Shown here: positions 21,440-33,420 of the stretch, piece after piece
Layout: each line of letters begins with the position of its first letter
How positions within the stretch are numbered: position 1 is the stretch's first letter
Assembly: GCA_032716605.1 (NCBI GenBank)
Contig: CM064519.1
Location: 27,110,985-27,174,984 of the forward strand
Length of the DNA stretch: 64,000 bases
DNA from: Paralithodes platypus
Lineage: Eukaryota > Arthropoda > Malacostraca > Decapoda > Lithodidae
Direction of reading: 5' to 3'
Program-made: the position numbers and the translations under genes
The notes under the pieces: generated by a model
Seen by the model: only the letters and a program-made list of their open reading frames with translations
What the model was told of the DNA's origin: nothing
Database searches by the model: none

Positions 21440-21515
21440 TACATTCAATAAACTTGTGGTTATTAACACTATCTGGTCCGACGTATTGTTTGTGGGTTAT
21501 GATATTATTTTTATC

Positions 21516-21660
21516 ATTATCTCAATTTGGGGAGAGGGTAGGAAACACTCGTTACAGGCAGCTTTGCCTTTTGACTTTCACACACACACACATACATACT
21601 AACATACACACATACATTCAATTTATATATAATTATATATAATTAAGTATATATTTATAT
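21516..21660 (+). mobile_element. LINE 3'-end fragment with CACACATA tail
   Basis: The stretch TCTCAATTTGGGGAGAGG to GGCAGCTTTGCCTTTTGAC resembles the 3' end of LINE-C/LINE-B (reverse strand of 12220-12290) and is followed by (CACACATA)n and AT-rich tails. Homology to block 1 stops where it begins. Confidence 0.55.
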
Positions 21661-22016
21661 ATGGATTTGGAAAGGCCAATTATAATGTCTGTAATAATAT
21701 TCCCTTACCAAGGTATATTGGTAGTAATAAGCCTCTCTAAAATAATCGATACATGCAAATTACTATCATAAACTCCAATGAATATAATATACTCAATATT
21801 TTTGACAGAGTATGATATCAGAGGATTTATTGAGATACGATTTACCATTTTGATTCCTAGAAATAGATTGTAAGCAAAACAATCGTCTAATGGGAACCAG
21901 AATATGACAAAAATTGCATCATCATGCAGAAAGGGTTAACCCTATTCAAGCCGAGAGGGGAGGATCACTCCTCGTATAAAGGAAGAGTAAGATGTTAAAA
22001 GAGCACTCTCATTTAA
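21661..22016. other. AT-rich spacer, no gene seen
   Basis: No repeat termini or reading frames recognised. Confidence 0.4.
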
Positions 22017-22398
22017 CTAATAAGAGGAGATGGGCCGGTTTTCTGGACCACTTTGTCCCTCGTGTTTAGCCCCATTAGTTTTGAGGTTTTAAGATGATCG
22101 GCCCATTAGTTTGACGATTTTAACACCTTTCACCCCCATTTCGTTGTCAAATTGAAGACCTTTCGTGCCATTTAGGTGTAGATGGTTTCCTGGCGAGAGA
22201 TAGCGAGCCTGCAAATTTAAGAGGAGCCGGCCTTCGGCCGGGAAATTTTTCTACCGAAAAAGGTACAAATTTATCTTGAAGGTGGGTCTAGGGGGTGTTT
22301 TTTAAAAGTTGGATGGGGCTCTAGGGAGGAAACTAAAAATGATATGAATCACTGAATTAATAGACCCCCCCCCCCCAAAGCAGCCACTATCAACTTAA
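22017..22398 (+). mobile_element. TTAA MITE type A
   Basis: Begins TAAGAGGAGATGGGCCGG (TTAA end decayed), contains GCCCCATTAGTTTTGAG, TTTCCTGGCGAGAGATAGCG, the hairpin CCGGCCTTCGGCCGG (6-bp stem, 3-nt loop) and AAATTTTTCTACCGAAAAA. It ends in a C13 run before TTAA 22395-22398, which it shares with the next element. Confidence 0.75.
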
Positions 22399-22775
22399 GG
22401 AGGGTGACCTGTTTTTATTATTTTTCTCCCTTCCTCTCTTTCTCTGGCTTGTATCCATTCGGCCCCATTCAGCCAACGATTTTAAGACGTTTATCCCCAT
22501 CCAGGTGTCGATTTCTTCCTGGCGAGCGATAGCGAGCCAGCATTATATGAAGAGATCCGGCTTCGCCGGAGAAATTTTTCTATCGAAAAATTTACAAATT
22601 TAGCCTGCTGTCAATTTTTTTTAAAAAATATGCTGGCTCGCTACCGCTGACCAGTAAAAAATTGACACCTGGATGGGGATAAACGTCTTAAAACAGTAGG
22701 CTGAATGGGGCCAAATGGATACAAGCCAGAGAAAGATAGAAAAGACACAGAACAAAAACAGACCACCCCCCTTAA
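22395..22775. mobile_element. TTAA foldback MITE type B
   Basis: TTAA at 22395-22398 and 22772-22775. The two halves are long inverted repeats: GGAGGGTGACCTG...CTGGCTTGTATCCATTCGGC on the left and its complement GGGGCCAAATGGATACAAGC...CCACCCCCC on the right. The core has TTCCTGGCGAGCGATAGCGA, CCGGCTTCGCCGG and AATTTTTCTATCGAAAAATT, shared with type A. Confidence 0.85.
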
Positions 22776-22915
22776 AATGGGTCGCCAAGTTCCTAACATT
22801 ACGTCGTGACTACTAAACAGTTGGACGCTGACGAAATGCATCCCTGGCGAACAGTTTGATCGCAGACCAATTTCACCGAACCGTTGACGATCTGTGACGG
22901 AAGGTGGCAGTTGAC

Positions 22916-23284
22916 TTAAGGGGAGATGTGTCGCTTTTATTGGCTCATATTAGTATCTTTATATTTTGTTATTAGTTTCCTCCCTAGACCTCATCACGCT
23001 TAAAAAACACTCCCCAAAACCCTCTTTTAAGATAAATTTGTAAATTTTTTGATACAAAAATTTCCCGGCAGAAGGCCGGTTCCTCTTAGATTAGAGTCTC
23101 GCTATCGCTCGCCAGGTAAAAATCGACACCTAAATAACACGCACATTCTTAATATTGACAAAGAAATGGGGCGAAAGGTCTTAAAATCGCTAAACTTAAG
23201 GGCCGAACGTCCTTTAATCTGAAAACTAATGGGGCTAAACATGAGGAAGAATGGTGACCAGACAAACGGCCCATCTCCCCTTTA
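22916..23284 (-). mobile_element. TTAA MITE type A, reverse orientation
   Basis: TTAAGGGGAGATGTGTCGC at the left and GGCCCATCTCCCCTTTA at the right (TTTA decayed). The core is reversed: TTTTTTGATACAAAAATTTC, CCGGCAGAAGGCCGG, CGCTATCGCTCGCCAGG. Confidence 0.8.
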
Positions 23285-23658
23285 CTACGGTCAGACGAAC
23301 CGTTTTTCTAGATCCCATTCTCCCTCATGCTTATCCTCATTAGTTTTGAGATTTTAAGACGTTTGCCCCATTAGTTTTCGATTTTAAGACCTTTCACCTA
23401 ATTTCTTTGTCAATATTTAGACCTTTCGTGTTATTTAGGTGTCAATTTTTTCCTGGCGAATGATAGTGAGCCTTTAATTTTGGAAGAACCGGCCAAATTT
23501 TGCCGGGAAACTTTTCTATCGAAAAATGTACACATTAATCTAGAAGGAGGATCTGATGGATGTTTGTTTAAGTTTGATGATGGTCAAGGGAGAAAACTAG
23601 AAAAATAATAAAGACAAATATATATAATGAGCAAATAAATAAGCCAATCCCCCCTTAA
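23285..23658 (+). mobile_element. TTAA MITE type A
   Basis: The left end is decayed (ACGAACCGTTTTTCTAGATC). The right TTAA is at 23655-23658 after AATCCCCCC. The core has TTCCTGGCGAATGATAGTGA and CTTTTCTATCGAAAAATG. Confidence 0.75.
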
Positions 23659-23871
23659 ATCTGCAAGCATATCTAGCATTTACTGGACTGATAATTACGA
23701 ACCTATAATACTCACGACGGTTGTATTTGCATAAAGAAAAACATGTGAAGTTCCAGACTTTTTATGTGACTGAACAAACCATCAGTATAACCACAACTTC
23801 CCTGCTCAGCAGTTTATTTGGCTGCAGTTCCGACTGTGAATTATAGGGTAAATTTATTTGTATTTTTTAGA

Positions 23872-24027
23872 TAGGAAATGTTTCTATCGAAAAATGTACA
23901 CATTTATCTTATAAGGGTCTAGGGAGTGTTTTTTGTTTTAAGTTTGATGAAGGTCTAGCGAGGAAGATGAACAAATATATGAATATATAAATAAATAGAC
24001 CCCCTAAAATAACCACTGTCCCCTTAA
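23872..24027 (+). mobile_element. TTAA MITE type A, 3' fragment
   Basis: Starts in GAAATGTTTCTATCGAAAAA and continues through GGTCTAGGGAGTGTTTTTTG to CTGTCCCC and TTAA 24024-24027. Confidence 0.7.
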
Positions 24028-24800
24028 CCCAGGAATATTTTGTCAATCGGGTCTGGCATCAGTCGCATCGCAGTGGCACTGGCATCACTGCCATGGCCCA
24101 GTGTCTCGGACTCGGTAACCAGTTGCTCTCCAACAGTCGAGAAGAAGGGTTGTCATTCCCTACCGTCTCCTGGTCTTCCCCCACGTGCTTTGTTAACTGA
24201 TTTGTTTTTATCATGAAATATTGCTTGAATTTGCTAATCAATAAATAATCTAGTGGACATCAATACCTATAGAAACGTTGCTATGGTTACGCGGTGAGTG
24301 CGTGTTTTTATTCTATTTAACTTTTTTTCTTAAGATTTATGGATAACTTTATCGCGCTTTTTATATTTACCGTTATTACTTAGAAATAAACATACTGATG
24401 TGATCATGTTTCTGACCGGTGTACGTGTGATGAAAAGGATTACCATCTAATAGTGAAGGTTTGATAATTTTGTGAAATATGCAATACATAATGGTCTGAT
24501 AATAAAAGTAGGTGAGAAGTATGAACATGCCATGATTATGACTAATTCCAATAACATTTATATAATTGCATACTGAATTCACTAGTGGCTGACTAAGTAC
24601 TTCACCAGGCTATTTTCACCAGTTCTTGACTGATTAAATGACATATTTCATTAGCGATTGGTTATTTCCAGATAGGCAAAATTGCTACCAACGACTGAAC
24701 TACCTTTCATGTGTCGGTTTATGAACTAGTGTAATTATAGTGATGTATGACAGTGCTGTTAGTGTCGGAAAGGTGAAAAACATTATATGAAAGTTAGATA
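24028..24800. other. spacer, no gene seen
   Basis: Short reading frames on both strands show no recognisable domain. Confidence 0.4.
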
Positions 24801-24901
24801 AAATAGGAGAGGCTATCGTACCTATTGGATTATTAAGCCAGTACACTGTAAGTCAAGAATAACGTCAGGACTGGAGCCCCTCTGCGAAAACTCCAGTCCC
24901 T
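24801..24901. repeat. about 105-bp dispersed repeat with terminal hairpin, copy 1
   Basis: AAATAGGA...GGCTATCGTACCTATTGGAT to the hairpin GGACTGGAG (24868-24876) / CTCCAGTCC (24891-24899). Other copies are at 36207-36312 and 48551-48656. Here five bases after AGGA are missing relative to the other two. Confidence 0.75.
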
Positions 24902-24913
24902 CCTATCTGAAGG

Positions 24914-24918
<5 letters not shown>

Positions 24919-24948
<30 letters not shown>
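24919..24948. repeat. (AT)n microsatellite
   Basis: About 15 AT units. The matching tract in the second copy is near 36331-36361. A GAACC x4 microsatellite follows at 25201-25220. Confidence 0.9.
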
Positions 24949-24951
<3 letters not shown>

Positions 24952-25508
24952 AATTTTATTTTATATTGTCCACTTTATCAAGGAATCAGAAACAAAAACA
25001 GGCTATTTATGCAACCTTATAATGATAATTGGACTGCAAATTTTGTGTTTATTAGTGACATAGACAAAGACGAAGTGAAATTTGTAATTCATGAATTTTG
25101 GAAGTTAAGAGAAAACACAAAAACACAACCGCATAAGAAAAGCATACAAAGAAGTGAAGGCCGTTGCAAAAGGCTACCGGTATCTCCCCGACTAGCAACC
25201 GAACCGAACCGAACCGAACCGAGTATACTACCGGTACCCTCAGATATTGAACCGTGATAATAGTGGATTACCCTCATCATCACCACTATTATGCTCCGCC
25301 TTCACTTCATAGTTGTCCTTCTGCTGCTGTTTGGAACGCTAGGTAAGATTGAATGTGAATTATGTACAGTCGCACTCATTAATTTCCAAAACACAAATAC
25401 CAGGTACAAATTTACTAATGAGTTTAAATTGAGCCCGGGACACCCTTAACAATGTATGTAACAGCATTAACTTCCTGGGGTTCCCTATAACTGATGCGTA
25501 AGTATGTA

Positions 25509-26094
25509 CGGTCGGCCTAATAAGTGATGTCTCGGCACCAATTATGTTTTGATCAATAATTCGTATCAGCAATATTTTCACACGATTTCTTCTATTTGAG
25601 TGAGATATACAAACATGTTCCTACATTTACCGACCCAATTCAACATCTGACATACGTTAAGGAGGGTGACCTGTTTTTGTTCTGGCCTTTTATATCTTTC
25701 TCTGGCTTGTATCCATTTGGCCCCATTCAGCCTACTGTTTTAAGACGTTTATCCCCACCCAGGTGTCAATTTTTTACTGGTGAGCGGTAGCGAGCCAGCA
25801 TATTTTTTATATTTCTTTGACAGCAGGCTAAATGTGTACATTTTTCGATAGAAAAATTTCTCCGGCGAAGCCGGATTTCTTCATATAATGCTGGCTCGCT
25901 ATCGCTCGCCAGGAAGAAATCGACACCTAGATGGGGATAAACGTCTTAAAATAGTTGGCTGAATGGGGCCGAATAGATACAAGCCAGAGAAAGAGAGAAC
26001 AGGACAAAAATAACAAAAAGCAGGTCACCCCCCTTAATACAACACAGAACGAGCCAAACGTAATGACAGCTGAGACACGACTTATTAAGGGGGG
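25509..26094 (-). mobile_element. Tc1/mariner-like MITE interrupted by TTAA MITEs
   Basis: The reverse-orientation relative of 21229-21439 starts CGGTCGGCCTAATAAGTGAT after TA 25507-25508. It runs to CAACATCTGACATACG, is broken by the type B element 25657-26037, resumes TACAACACAGAACGAGCCAA and runs to GACACGACTTA, where a second type B begins. The final TIR end is not recognisable beyond 26466. Confidence 0.8.
25657..26037. mobile_element. TTAA foldback MITE type B inside the mariner MITE
   Basis: TTAA at 25657-25660 and 26034-26037. Termini GGAGGGTGACCTG and CAGGTCACCCCCC are inverted, with long arms including CTGGCTTGTATCCATTTGGC. The unoccupied target (CAGACATTAATACAGC read on the reverse strand of 21281-21300) proves TTAA duplication. 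Confidence 0.9.
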
Positions 26095-26466
26095 TCACCT
26101 GCCTTTTTTATATTTGTTTACATTTCTCTCTTTCTCTGGCTTGTATCCATTCGGCTCCATTTAGCCTACTGTTTTAAGACGTTTATCCCCATCCAGGTGT
26201 CGATTTCTTCCTGGCGAGCGATAGCAAGCCAGCATTGTATGGAGAAATCTGGCTTCGCGGAGACATTTTTCTATCGAAAAATGTACAAATTTAGCTTGCT
26301 GTCAAAACAACAATACATATATGCAGGCTTGCTACCGCTCGCCAGGAATTTGTTTACACCTGGATGGGGTTAAAGTCTTAAAACAGTAGGCTGAATGGGG
26401 CCAAATGGATATAAGTAAAAAAGAGAGAAGGAAAGAAAGTGAAAAAAGCGAGGTTAGCTCCCTTAA
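26095..26466. mobile_element. TTAA foldback MITE type B
   Basis: TTAA at 26095-26098 and 26463-26466. GGGGGGTCACCTGCC at the left, GCGAGGTTAGCTCCC at the right (right end diverged). Core TTCCTGGCGAGCGATAGCAA and TTTTTCTATCGAAAAATG. Confidence 0.85.
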
Positions 26467-27600
26467 CACGTTCACTCTCGAGCGCTAATTGCATTACCGC
26501 CAGACGATACACCTATGTTGTTGCCCTATTTTAACCCACATTAATATCCTTACATGAATTGTAGAGATAGAGCAAGACCCATACTATTATAACATCTCAT
26601 AAGATCATTATATCACATTGAAAATCGATATATAAGAAATATTTAATAGTTTTTCCAAGTTCACACCGTCATCATTTCGTTATATTATGAACAATATTGT
26701 GTTTTATATATGAAATTAGAAGCATCTTTCACGCTCATTCCAAATGTGTCATCATAATATATTTATCATCATTAGTTGTTTTCATATGAATAAAATAAAG
26801 ATCGCTTTTTGGCGGAATTTTGTTTACACCAATTTTCAGCAACTACAATTACGTTTAGTATAATCTATTATATCTCAATAGAAAGAGGAAAGGTTGGTCT
26901 ACAATGTTTCGGTATCAAAACCCACATACTTTATATTTTTGATCGATGAAAGTGATGGGGACTGAATTTTGTTTAATGTTTTTCCAACATCCCTTCAGTT
27001 TATACCATCGTAAATTAATATTTTCAGTAATGACATAAGTTTTTATATGATATGACAAGTATTGTTCACGTACTTTCCAAAAATACAATCAGAATATGTC
27101 TATCGTCAATAGTTGTTTATATGAATATAATTGCAATATAGTATACGCTCCCATTTCTCGGTCTCGTACGACATTCATCATATTCAGGTTATTTAGTTCT
27201 AAGATGTTTTAGAGCTATAAATAATTGTAATACGTATAGTTAGTGGTATAAGGAAGCAAATAAAACAAACCTGAGGTCTTTATTCCTAATATTTGATTAT
27301 ATACGATTATTTACAAATTGGCAATCGTCGGACAAGAAATGTTTCAGTTTCATAATGGTCTCATGTTGAATCCAGTTATACCATACACTGATATTAGCTT
27401 ACACTACACACATATATATTTCACCATGTTTGAAGGCCTCGCTACCGTACAGTACCTCCCCGCTTCACTCATGAAGTAATAAAGGGGGGATCTCGTTCCA
27501 TCGACTGGGCGGGAGAGCTGAGGTTGACTCTGCAGTATTGCCAAAGTTTTCATTCGCCGTGCCACTACCAAAACGTATTGTAACCGAATTTATTTGTAAT
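26467..27600. repeat. AT-rich region with a diverged direct repeat of about 270 bp
   Basis: Two halves (about 26600-26810 and 26890-27140) share, in order, ATCGAT, GTTTTTCCAA, ATTATGA/ATGACA, CACG..CTTTCCAAA, ATCATCAT/ATCGTCAATAGTTGTTT and ATATGAATA. No gene seen. Confidence 0.4.
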
Positions 27601-29342
27601 TCACACATTGAATGGGGAGACTAGGGGAGGGCTCGATAGGCTGTGGTGGAACATGAGGTTCTGCTGACAAAGGGGTTGAAATAAAAGAGGACAAGAAACA
27701 TTCTCATGGGAAGACACTAACGCCTTTTCTAGTACTATGATGTCCTCATCGGTGTCTGCTCGGGCGTCATGCTGCTCGTCCTCTTCAGGCGTTGCCTCAG
27801 TTGTAGGGCAGCTTTCTCCTACAGGGCCGTGGGCCTGGGCTGGAAAATCTTTCTGCCACTCTCGAAGCATCCTAGGGAGCTCCTCCTTCCATTCTCTGCT
27901 CATGCATTCAGAATAGTCATCTTTTGGTTTGAGCAGGTCCTTGAGCTCCTGTATCTAAAAAAAGTCAGAAACTACCTCCTGTAGGACAGAATCGGGCAGC
28001 AAACTAGGGATGGTTAAACATCCTATCTCTCATATGGCCTTGTCAGGCCTCTGTCTTTTTCAATAGTTCCTGTAAGTCCTTAATGCCGGTTTCTGCAGCA
28101 GGAGAGGTATTTTGCTGCCGAAAGTGCAGGGATGGAGAGGAAGACTTCTGCTCTTGGTGAGCATTCATACTTGACAATACTGGAGTGTTTGTTGTTGTTG
28201 TTGATTCACATTCGGTTGACTGCACTGGCTTTAAACTATTGACGAGCCCGTCGCTGTCATCTTGGTCTTTTAGTCGTAGCAAATGCACTGACCATGTGAT
28301 TAGCCAGTTTATTTCTGTTCTTCCAGTATGCTTATGTATCAAGTGTCCTCTGCATCTTCTCCTTTGGAGGCGTGGCAGATCCATCTGCTGTGGCGGCTCT
28401 TCCTGTGTAGCACACAATCACAACTTGTGTTGCTACTGCATGAGGAAATGTATCCTTAGTACCAGATGTGCATAGCGTTTGCCGAAGGCGAGGTTGAACA
28501 TGGTGATGTGCACTCCTCCTATGATGCACTCTTTGAAGAACCTTTTGTATTCACACTCATGTACAGAGGGCATGGAGGTGGAGGGTTCACAGGCGGAGTC
28601 TCAATTGCCTCTTAGACTTCCCAATGATGGAGATGGAGTCTCGACCTATATTGGCGGTTATCTGTAGATGGCGATGAATGGCGAGAATGCTAAATTTCCA
28701 CTTGGCCCCTGCAATGACTTTGGTTTGGGCAGGTTGAGGCATTGATTTTGGGGTTGTTCTAGGATTCAGAGCTAGAGTTTTTGGTGTGAGCTAGAGAGGT
28801 CAAATTCGCTTGGTGGTCTGGAGCAAGTGGAATGGGTGATAGTTTGGAAGGTTGTTGGCTTTTCAGGAGACGTGGCAGATACTCCTCAAGGAGCTTGAGG
28901 TTCTCACCTGTGAGGGCAGTAAACCGTTGTGAATATTATCTGTATAATTTCAGATCTGTCAACTGGTGGCTGGCTAGAATCTGCTGGTGGGTAATCTAAT
29001 CTATTTTACGTTGCCTCCTTTTTTTCTTTCCCCACGCAAAATCTGAAACCCTTCAGGGTGGCTTCCCTTCAGGTTCCGAAACGTCAACTGCCTCCTCTCT
29101 TTTTCTTTCGGGCCAAGAAAGCATGGGTGAATATAACCCTTTCGTTATTGTCAAGAGAAGCACTGTATAGCTGGGGCTTGGGCTGGTGGATACTGCTCTT
29201 GTGGATGACAAAAATCCTTCTTGGAGTCAGTACAGGTGATGACTCCATATCCCTTTTTAACATTAAACCACTTAACAGTCCCAGCAAAAGTGGAGGCATT
29301 CGTTGGGACCATGGTGGAGATGGAGAAGGAAAGCGATGTCAC
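27601..29342 (-). pseudogene. decayed cold-shock-domain (Y-box-like) frame, left copy
   Basis: Reverse strand from 29342: MVPTNASTFAGTVKWFNVKK, then GYGVITCTDSKKDFC and a decayed second half. This is the start of a cold-shock domain, a small beta-barrel that binds single-stranded nucleic acid. RNP1 is KGYGVI (usually KGYGFI) and RNP2 is decayed to FCHPQ (usually VFVH). Further down are separated open pieces (28417-28043 and 27903-27601) with KDLQELLKKTEA and MSREWKEELPRMLREWQKDF that may be the rest of the same protein. Single-base insertions break the frame more here than in the right copy (39015-40735), consistent with contig-end errors. It could be a processed Y-box pseudogene or ORF1 of an unrecognised retroelement. 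Confidence 0.55.
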
Positions 29343-29807
29343 AGGTCAGCTCGGAAGCTCTGAGAGCACTGGTCGTGGAGTGGGTTTTCGGGCCATATAT
29401 CGAGTGTCCTATCTGGTCCTCTTCACTGGACCAATCATAGGCTGGGGTGGATTTAGTAGTGTCCTTCTCCTGATTTTGCGGAAAGGCGGAGGTCAGAGGT
29501 CGATTTGGCTGAAAATCATGGGGTCAGGGGTTCGACCAATCCGCGTCCTCTTCCTTCCCTCTCTCGGATTGGATTTGAGGTTGGGTCAAGTTTTGATGAT
29601 GTATTCATACCCTGGATGAACCAAAACTTTGACTTGGGTAACTGTCCACATGGTTACCTTCGGGTATAATAATTTACCATGTTGTTGCATTCTCCCATGT
29701 GGACACTACTCGGCTAAGACCTTTAAAGGGAAGGGTGAAAGGAACATAAAGATTTCACAATTTATGAAATTATTTTCGACAAACTAATGATTTTAACTGA
29801 ATATGCA

Positions 29808-29811
<4 letters not shown>

Positions 29812-29884
<73 letters not shown>
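29812..29884. repeat. (GA)n microsatellite
   Basis: About 36 uninterrupted GA units. The matching tract is at 41197-41271 with a different length. Confidence 0.95.
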
Positions 29885-29885
<1 letters not shown>

Positions 29886-31339
29886 AGGTAAAAACGAAAA
29901 AGAACAAGAAAGATAAGCATAGACAGAAAATGAAAGAGATAGTGCATGATCTTAAAACAAAAATCGAACACAATTTTCCTTTCCTCTCCTTCTCCTCCAC
30001 CTCTCCAATAAGTCAGATAGCAATTAGTGAGGGAGTGAGTGAGAGGTTCAACAACAATACACTTTTATCATGAATGGTACTGATTGAAACTGAGAACGAG
30101 ATATATATATATTCGGAAAGTGAATGTGCAGCGATGTGTCAGGCTAGTGAACCTTTCTTGTGGCAGCGGACAAGTCAGATTCCGGTTGACTGAATTGATA
30201 GCTGTCTAGATTGGGTGATAGTGCCCAACCAAAGTTTTGTCCACAGAGTCCCCATCAATGTCACTTAAAAATCCTTATTGATTCTTTTAATTATTATTAA
30301 ATAGCATCCGTTTGAGCAAATATAAAAGATTTAAATGCATTTGTGACTCGCTTCAAGTAATTCAATCACAGGAATTGAGCACAATGGCCGCATTTGTGAC
30401 TTGCATATCTCATACAAGTCTCTCCGTCTGTAACTAGGTTCAGGGCAGTTTGGGGTGACTTTATAATAGCCCTCATTAAATAGTTTGCCACCTACTTGCT
30501 TTCAAAATAGGCAATTCTAAGAATGAAACCCTGTACCTAAGTCTTATCAGTTTTCTCAATCACTCTCACTTTTTTTATCTTGTTGTTTGTTTCGTTTTCG
30601 TTTGGGTAACACTGTGGAAATGAATGTGTTTCTCCATGGATTATACACGACTTATGGTGGTTGTTTGCCGAAACTTTTGAATTCAGGTGCAACAGTCTTC
30701 ATGAAATATCATGGACCACTCATGTTTTTCATTATGCAAGCCTATGAATGAAATGTATACTCCTAATAATATAATCCTATTGAATTATTTATTATGTATA
30801 GCAGATTTTCATGCACAAAGGAATCTATATCTCTGTATTTGCATAGGGGGAAAAACCATTTCAGGTCTCCGAAATTGTATGGGTTTGGCTATGTTGGACT
30901 AATATTCGAGTATAGTTACTTTAGACTAATAGATAAACATATACTAAAAAAAATGGACAGAAATTGAATAGAAACACCATATGAGGAGGAAACACTTTTT
31001 ATTGACAACATACGCATATGTGCTGCAATAAGGTGATAAAGCTATATGAACAAAAGTTGTCAATAAAGTGCTCCTCTTTATATAGTGTTTTAGCTCAGAC
31101 TATTTGAGTTTTAAATAGGTAGAGCTTTTTTTTTTCCCAGAGGAGTTTAGAATATAGTTTCGGGTTCAGATAGGTTATTACTACTGTTAAAAAATACGGA
31201 TAAGTTAAACTATTGTTTGGGTTTTGGATAGGTTAGACTATGTTTTTTAAGTTTGGTTCAAATATTGGTGGGATATAATCGTTAAAACTACAAGGTAGGT
31301 CAGTGAAAGTTATGTCAGAATTGAGTTGGTTGGACTAAG
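29885..31339. other. spacer, no gene seen
   Basis: AT-rich, with degenerate GGATAGGTTAGACTA motifs near 31150-31250. No coding feature. Confidence 0.4.
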
Positions 31340-31400
31340 TTAAGGGAGGATGGTTCCACGTTTTTTGTTCGATGTTTTCATTGATTCATTATTTTTCTAG
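31340..31400 (-). mobile_element. start of a TTAA MITE type A, cut by the contig end
   Basis: TTAAGGGAGGATGGTTCC begins at 31340. The intact version is at 42669-43046, where the next feature is a 31-bp poly(A) tract, probably why the contig stopped. Confidence 0.7.
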
Positions 31401-31500
31401 NNNNNNNNNNNNNNNNNNNNNNNNNNNNNNNNNNNNNNNNNNNNNNNNNNNNNNNNNNNNNNNNNNNNNNNNNNNNNNNNNNNNNNNNNNNNNNNNNNNN
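31401..31500. other. 100-N assembly gap
   Basis: Exactly 100 N bases, a conventional size for a gap of unknown length. Confidence 1.
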
Positions 31501-32621
31501 CTTTCAAGATATGATTACAACAATCTCTTTTTTCCGTTTTCTGGTCTATTGTTAGGCGATTTTTATTCAGATCAGGAAGGTTATATGGAAAGGTCAGAAG
31601 GTTACTTGAATAAAGTCTTTTGCCCTTATACTTCCCCACAAATCCTTCCTAAACCGTAATAAAATCCTCACATGATAGCTAGAAGAAATTGTTAAATGGC
31701 AGCATCCTTCAAATAGTTAAACATACAATACAAAGTTCCCACAGTACACACCATTCTAAGTGTTGCAATATTAGGGCTATAAATGTATTTCGAAAGTTTG
31801 GAGCCATAGTTTGATACTAAGGGTTGAAATACTTGCCTTAAACTAGACCCAGCCTTCTATTTTCTGTTCCTGTTTCGGCATTTTATATTCATCATAAATA
31901 CGCCCGAATTCATGACCTCCTGTAACTAGAAGGGGGGCTAGAGGAGATGGGCGGGAGGTTTTCACACCTATTTCCTGGTTGACTCTTCCCAAATTGAGAA
32001 TATGTTAGCTTGATTGATCTCAATTATTTTTTTTTAGTAAAAGATGGCAAGAGGTCAAGATTTCTTGCCTAATTGTAGTGAAGAGACTATGGAAGATTGA
32101 TATACAGTATATGAAGATTAATACATATTGAAGATTGGATGAATATGGAAAGAATGGTAAAAATGGTAGATTGATTAATATTAAGCATGGAAAAGGAAGA
32201 ATATGGAAGCTTGATAAATATGGAATATTAATAACTATGGAAGGTTGATAAATGGAAAGATTGATAAATATAGAAAATTTATGCATATGGAAACTCGATT
32301 AATTTGGTGCGATTGGTAAAGATGGAAGATTGATATATATGAAAGATTGATAAATAGGAAACCCCGATGACTACGAGACTTGTGTAATATGAGATGAAAA
32401 ATTATGACGTTTGATAAGTATGGAAGATTGGTAAATTATGGAAGATTAGTAAATATAGAAGATGCTTTAATTATGGAAGTTTGATTAAGTATGAAAGATT
32501 GATAGATACGGATGACTTGATAAATAATCAGAGATTGGATATGGAAGTTTGATAATATGGAAGAATTGGATGTAATGATACCGAAATAAGCATGATGTTC
32601 TTTCTTTGCTTACCCACTGTA

Positions 32622-32845
32622 CAGTAGCGCTAATAAGTCACAATTTCAGCTGGCATCGACGTGTTTGGCTGGCTCTGTGAGGTATTAATGTCTGGCAGAT
32701 GTTAGACTAGGGTGGGTAATGTGTAAGGAAATATGGCTGTATATCTCGGACTCAAAAAGAAGAAATCATGTGTAAATTTTGCGTGAATAACCAATTATTG
32801 ATCAAAACATAATTGGTGCTGAGACATCACTTATTAGGCCGACTG
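32622..32845. mobile_element. Tc1/mariner-like MITE (right copy)
   Basis: Same element as 21229-21439, flanked by TA (32620-32621 and 32846-32847), lengthened by several single-base insertions. Confidence 0.8.
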
Positions 32846-33420
32846 TACATTCAATAAACTTGTGGTTATTAACACTATCTGGTCCGACGTATTGTTTGTG
32901 GGTTATGATACTATTTTTATCATTATCTCAATTTGGGGAGAGGGTAGGAAACACTCGTTACAGGCAGCTTTGCCTTTTGACTTTCACACACACACACATA
33001 CATACTAACATACACACATACATTCAATTTATATATAATTATATATAATTAAGTATATATTTATATATGATTTGGAACGGCCAATTATAATGTCTGTAAT
33101 AATATTCCCTTACCAAGGTATATTGGTAATAAGCCTCTCTAAAATAATCGATACATGCAAATTACTATCATAAACTCCAATGAATATAATATACTCAATA
33201 TTTTTGACAGAGTATGATATCAGAGGATTTATTGAGATACGATTTACCATTTTGATTCCTAGAAATAGATTGTAAGCAAAACAATCGTCTAATGGGAACC
33301 AGAATATGACAAAAATTGCATCATCATGCAGAAAGGGTTAACCCCTATTCAAGCCGAGAGGGGAGGATCACTCCTCGTATAAAGGAAGGTAAGATGTTAA
33401 AAGAGCACTCGTCATTTAAC

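Larger units (their letters stand above)
20150..31400. repeat. 11.3-kb duplicated segment, left copy (end of contig 1)
   Basis: Nearly identical to 31501-42726 in the same orientation, and ends exactly at the N gap. Mostly homopolymer-length differences in 28600-31400, plus true substitutions and short indels elsewhere. Likely an allelic or overlapping contig end rather than a genomic tandem duplication. Confidence 0.9.

Noticed and set aside
24059..24241. 60-codon frame present in both 11.3-kb copies
   Set aside because: Conservation is explained by the assembly duplication, not by selection; no domain.
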